Source: an uncultured Burkholderiales bacterium (GTDB lineage Bacteria > Pseudomonadota > Gammaproteobacteria > Burkholderiales > Burkholderiaceae_E). From it: a stretch of 7,703 bases of DNA. A model generated the notes under the pieces. That model worked only from the letters and a program-made list of their open reading frames with translations, searched no databases and was not told the origin of the DNA. The DNA is taken from contig CAIKZV010000689.1 in assembly GCA_903831925.1 (NCBI GenBank), positions 1 to 7,703 of the forward strand. The letters run 5' to 3'. This document shows, piece after piece, positions 6,701 to 7,703 of this stretch (its first letter is position 1; the number at the start of each line of letters is the position of its first letter). Position numbers and translations under genes: made by a program.

Positions 6701-7703
6701 CCGCGGTGACCAACAGCACCACGGTGACCTGGCCCACGGTCGATCTGACCAGCACGCTGTCGACCGGCGGAAACCGAGTCAACGACAGCATGAGAGCAGC
6801 GCTCGCCTCGCGCGGCAACTTCTATGCCGCGCAGACGGTGGCCGAACTCAAGAGCGGTGTGCTCGGCAGCTTCCTCGAGATCGCAACCCGGCAAGGCTCG
6901 GCAGGCGGGGTGGCGGTCACCGGCCCGGCGATCACCAGCATCTCGCAGGCGTTTTTCCCGAGCTACACCACCGGCAAATGGACCGGTGCGATGAAGGCGT
7001 ATAAATCGGCCGATCTCGAGTCACTGGCTCAGGGCAATGTCGTCGCGCCCGACTGGACAGCGAGCCTGCCGGCATTCGGGGCGCGCAATATCCTGTCGAG
7101 CAGCGCACTCAATGTCTCGACCACCTTCGATGTCGCATCGCTCAATGCGGCACAGGCAAGCAGCCTGACCTCGACTGCCGCAGGCTTTTCTTACACCGCG
7201 GCTGAAGCGGTCAGCTATCTGCGCGGTGACAAGAGTCTTGAGTTGCCGGCAACCGGCATCTCCGCCGGCACGAAGTTCCGCAGGCGCGAGTCGCTTCTGG
7301 GCGACATCGTCAACTCGACGCCGCTCTATGTGAAGGCCCCCGACTATGGCTATGGCGCCATGTCGACCATCGGCTCGAGCTATTCCGCCTATGTGGCTGC
7401 ACGGCGCACTGGCACGGTCTCGACCGTTTATGTCGGTGCCAATGACGGCATGTTCCATGCCTTCGATGCCGCGACCGGCGTGGAGCGCTTTGCCTACGTG
7501 CCGCGCGGTGTCTATCCGACGCTGTCAAACCTGCTCAACCCTGGCTATGACCATAACTACTATGTCGACGGACCGGTCACTGCAGGCGACTGGCACGACG
7601 GATCGTCGTGGCGCTCGATGGTGATAGGCACGACCGGGGCAGGGGGGGCAAATGGCAATTCATCGGTCTTTGCCATCGATATCACCAATGCCGCCACCAT
7701 TAC
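3748..7703 (+). CDS. pilY1: Giant PilY1/PilC-type pilus tip adhesin with split VWA domain (partial, C-terminus outside window)
   Basis: I read the frame open for 1318 codons to the window edge. A Sec signal peptide has Arg13/Lys18 and the core ALVLLLCSLNAMPAW; cleavage is likely after Ala35 (WSA|S). The VWA domain opens with NVFMMLDDSGSM (52-63), giving MIDAS Asp58/Ser60/Ser62. It resumes at NYANWYLYYRNRLFAAQ (708-724), then FFNWLFSLTWVGSTPNREA (799-817; probable MIDAS Thr812), GRYFARTDNKGPWG and LFLTTDGEW (854-862; Asp859). Between the halves lie a family-typical LNPLWYNPANRYVPW (117-131), the cysteine repeats (275-531) and a Thr/Ser-rich segment. After the VWA come WNHDLRPDMPN (936-946), SYTTGKWTGAMKAY, YLRGDKS and LLGDIVNSTPLYV, then the first blades of the PilC-type beta-propeller (VYVGANDGMFHAFDAATG). 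The calcium-binding loop expected in the propeller is beyond the edge. Role: pilus tip adhesion and mechanosensing. It is already longer than most homologues; full length may approach 1700 residues. Confidence 0.93.
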   Translation, partial: MNAPQTDWLGSIRQTFTKALVLLLCSLNAMPAWSASTLYQVPPFTSTEPPANVFMMLDDSGSMAGHSLPIPAAITISATAGTTVAIQGDGADSTGAWALRSWTIDRDNDWLLRAPALNPLWYNPANRYVPWNKDGTLMPNASIGGSVATTNFGAFTSRANAAELTERDPRQAPSGTGFVSITSTAGRGLLGTDSSSQTNAVTPITQGRRVTLSTTADFRYNKMPFDFGPIISGATTAPRNGHADQTWTTHNDTTSPLDLFSRPLQVTTTTPVSGCFASLSNCTGGVAASTQIVTTTWTRTNCTGGTDTFTSDPGPLTCYTRPDCSGNVIKHGTTNPGPLICGYTWTDCYGVAQNSPTNPGTISCPIRIQNCNGTWTDNPGSNSLSCYQNRASCGNVGFGSLSSTQTTPTPATCYRRQDCSGTYVYSTSDPGPLQCQFSRQDCAGTPQPYATNPGPLTCYQRQDCAGVNTIYSSTPNPATLACNYSRTDCGASSATLFPPTTDPGSLTCYRRQNCDGSITGWTSTVLSTITCPSATEPQPTYSPSTQINASSLITKTTTTVNRPVSGGALNASSVWPMTQTTTRTALGASSITPVATTKTVTTTNYTASQVNAASCPTGTSPMSCVIPALPGVPDPAALTPARYYAYIGTGDKGLPASYRVVQIDRTRPSTYTYPVIDATTGAAATNVTSQRSDCAAITSCTWLEEAQNYANWYLYYRNRLFAAQAVVADSLSSMTSTSQQKLRLGYGRINYYSGAYNPWLTQQLQTISALPSIDGQTNPGALVRGVRPFIVGTQDRSDFFNWLFSLTWVGSTPNREAIDSVGRYFARTDNKGPWGATPGTEDTSPQLACRRNSLFLTTDGEWTNAAAGQPLIGSSGPSTMTGNGGPQESDNVAGPTITGDGVNAGATFTYQPSNWLQFSSGANQPQTLTDAAVYYWNHDLRPDMPNVILPVTDSLRPNPAFWQSMSTYIIGYGLSASMDTAATRTAVTNSTTVTWPTVDLTSTLSTGGNRVNDSMRAALASRGNFYAAQTVAELKSGVLGSFLEIATRQGSAGGVAVTGPAITSISQAFFPSYTTGKWTGAMKAYKSADLESLAQGNVVAPDWTASLPAFGARNILSSSALNVSTTFDVASLNAAQASSLTSTAAGFSYTAAEAVSYLRGDKSLELPATGISAGTKFRRRESLLGDIVNSTPLYVKAPDYGYGAMSTIGSSYSAYVAARRTGTVSTVYVGANDGMFHAFDAATGVERFAYVPRGVYPTLSNLLNPGYDHNYYVDGPVTAGDWHDGSSWRSMVIGTTGAGGANGNSSVFAIDITNAATI
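4570..5340 (+). repeat. In-frame tandem array of cysteine-paired repeats in pilY1
   Basis: About ten degenerate units of 22-27 codons lie between Cys275 and Cys531. The consensus is C-x(1-2)-x-R-x-(D/N)-C-x-G, about ten variable residues, then (N/D)-P-G-(P/S)-L-x-C. There are 22 cysteines: 275, 282, 302, 318, 324, 341, 348, 364, 371, 386, 393, 413, 419, 435, 442, 458, 464, 482, 489, 508, 514 and 531. Short loops are always C-x5-C or C-x6-C; long loops are 14 to 19 residues within the array proper. Units starting at 4837 and 4903 are the most diverged. An exact 16-base word is shared at 4745-4760 and 5096-5111. The protein acts in the oxidising periplasm and outside the cell, so these cysteines are probably disulfide-bonded in pairs. 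I cannot assign the repeat to a named domain family. Confidence 0.88.
5386..5589 (+). repeat. Thr/Ser-rich quasi-repeat segment in pilY1, after the cysteine array
   Basis: Residues 547-614 are very rich in Thr, Ser, Ala and Val. An NASS-like word recurs: INASSL (547-552), LNASSV (569-574), GASSIT (587-592) and VNAAS (610-614), each of the first three followed by a run such as KTTTTV, MTQTTTRT or TKTVTTTNYT. Spacing is irregular at 17-24 residues. It looks like an extended beta or stalk-like linker joining the cysteine array to the second half of the VWA domain. Function is inferred only from composition and position. Confidence 0.55.

Overview
The window looks like chromosomal DNA of a fairly GC-rich Gram-negative bacterium with type IVa pili. 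The gene order fimT-pilV-pilW-pilX-pilY1 is the minor pilin operon arrangement of beta- and gammaproteobacteria. The pilX sequence leans towards a Burkholderiales-like betaproteobacterium, but this comes from remembered family patterns and not from a search.

Layout: a crotonase-superfamily (enoyl-CoA hydratase/isomerase-like) gene runs leftwards from 656 and leaves the window at base 1. A 280-base divergent intergenic region follows (657-936). From 937 to the right edge five genes lie head to tail on the + strand: fimT (GspH/FimT pseudopilin), pilV, pilW, pilX, and the first 1318 codons of a very large pilY1, which is cut by the right edge. Junctions are tight (1-base overlap, then gaps of 3, 10 and 39 bases), which indicates one transcription and translation unit. 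No mobile element, RNA gene, CRISPR array or convincing terminator was seen.

How the genes work together (family knowledge): the four minor pilins are processed by the prepilin peptidase PilD. They form the initiating complex at the pilus tip, with PilX in the GspK-like position because it lacks Glu5. PilY1 is exported by Sec and sits on that complex as the tip adhesin and surface sensor.

The most unusual element is inside PilY1. The N-terminal von Willebrand A domain is split between its DxSxS metal-binding loop (residues 58-62) and its first helix (about 708-731) by roughly 645 residues. This insert holds a tandem array of about ten cysteine-paired repeats (22 cysteines, residues 275-531). 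The array is followed by a Thr/Ser-rich quasi-repeat segment (residues 547-614). The array alternates between C-x5-C and C-x6-C units, so part of it appears to have grown by duplication of two-unit blocks. I do not recognise this repeat as a named domain; it is the best candidate here for something undescribed.
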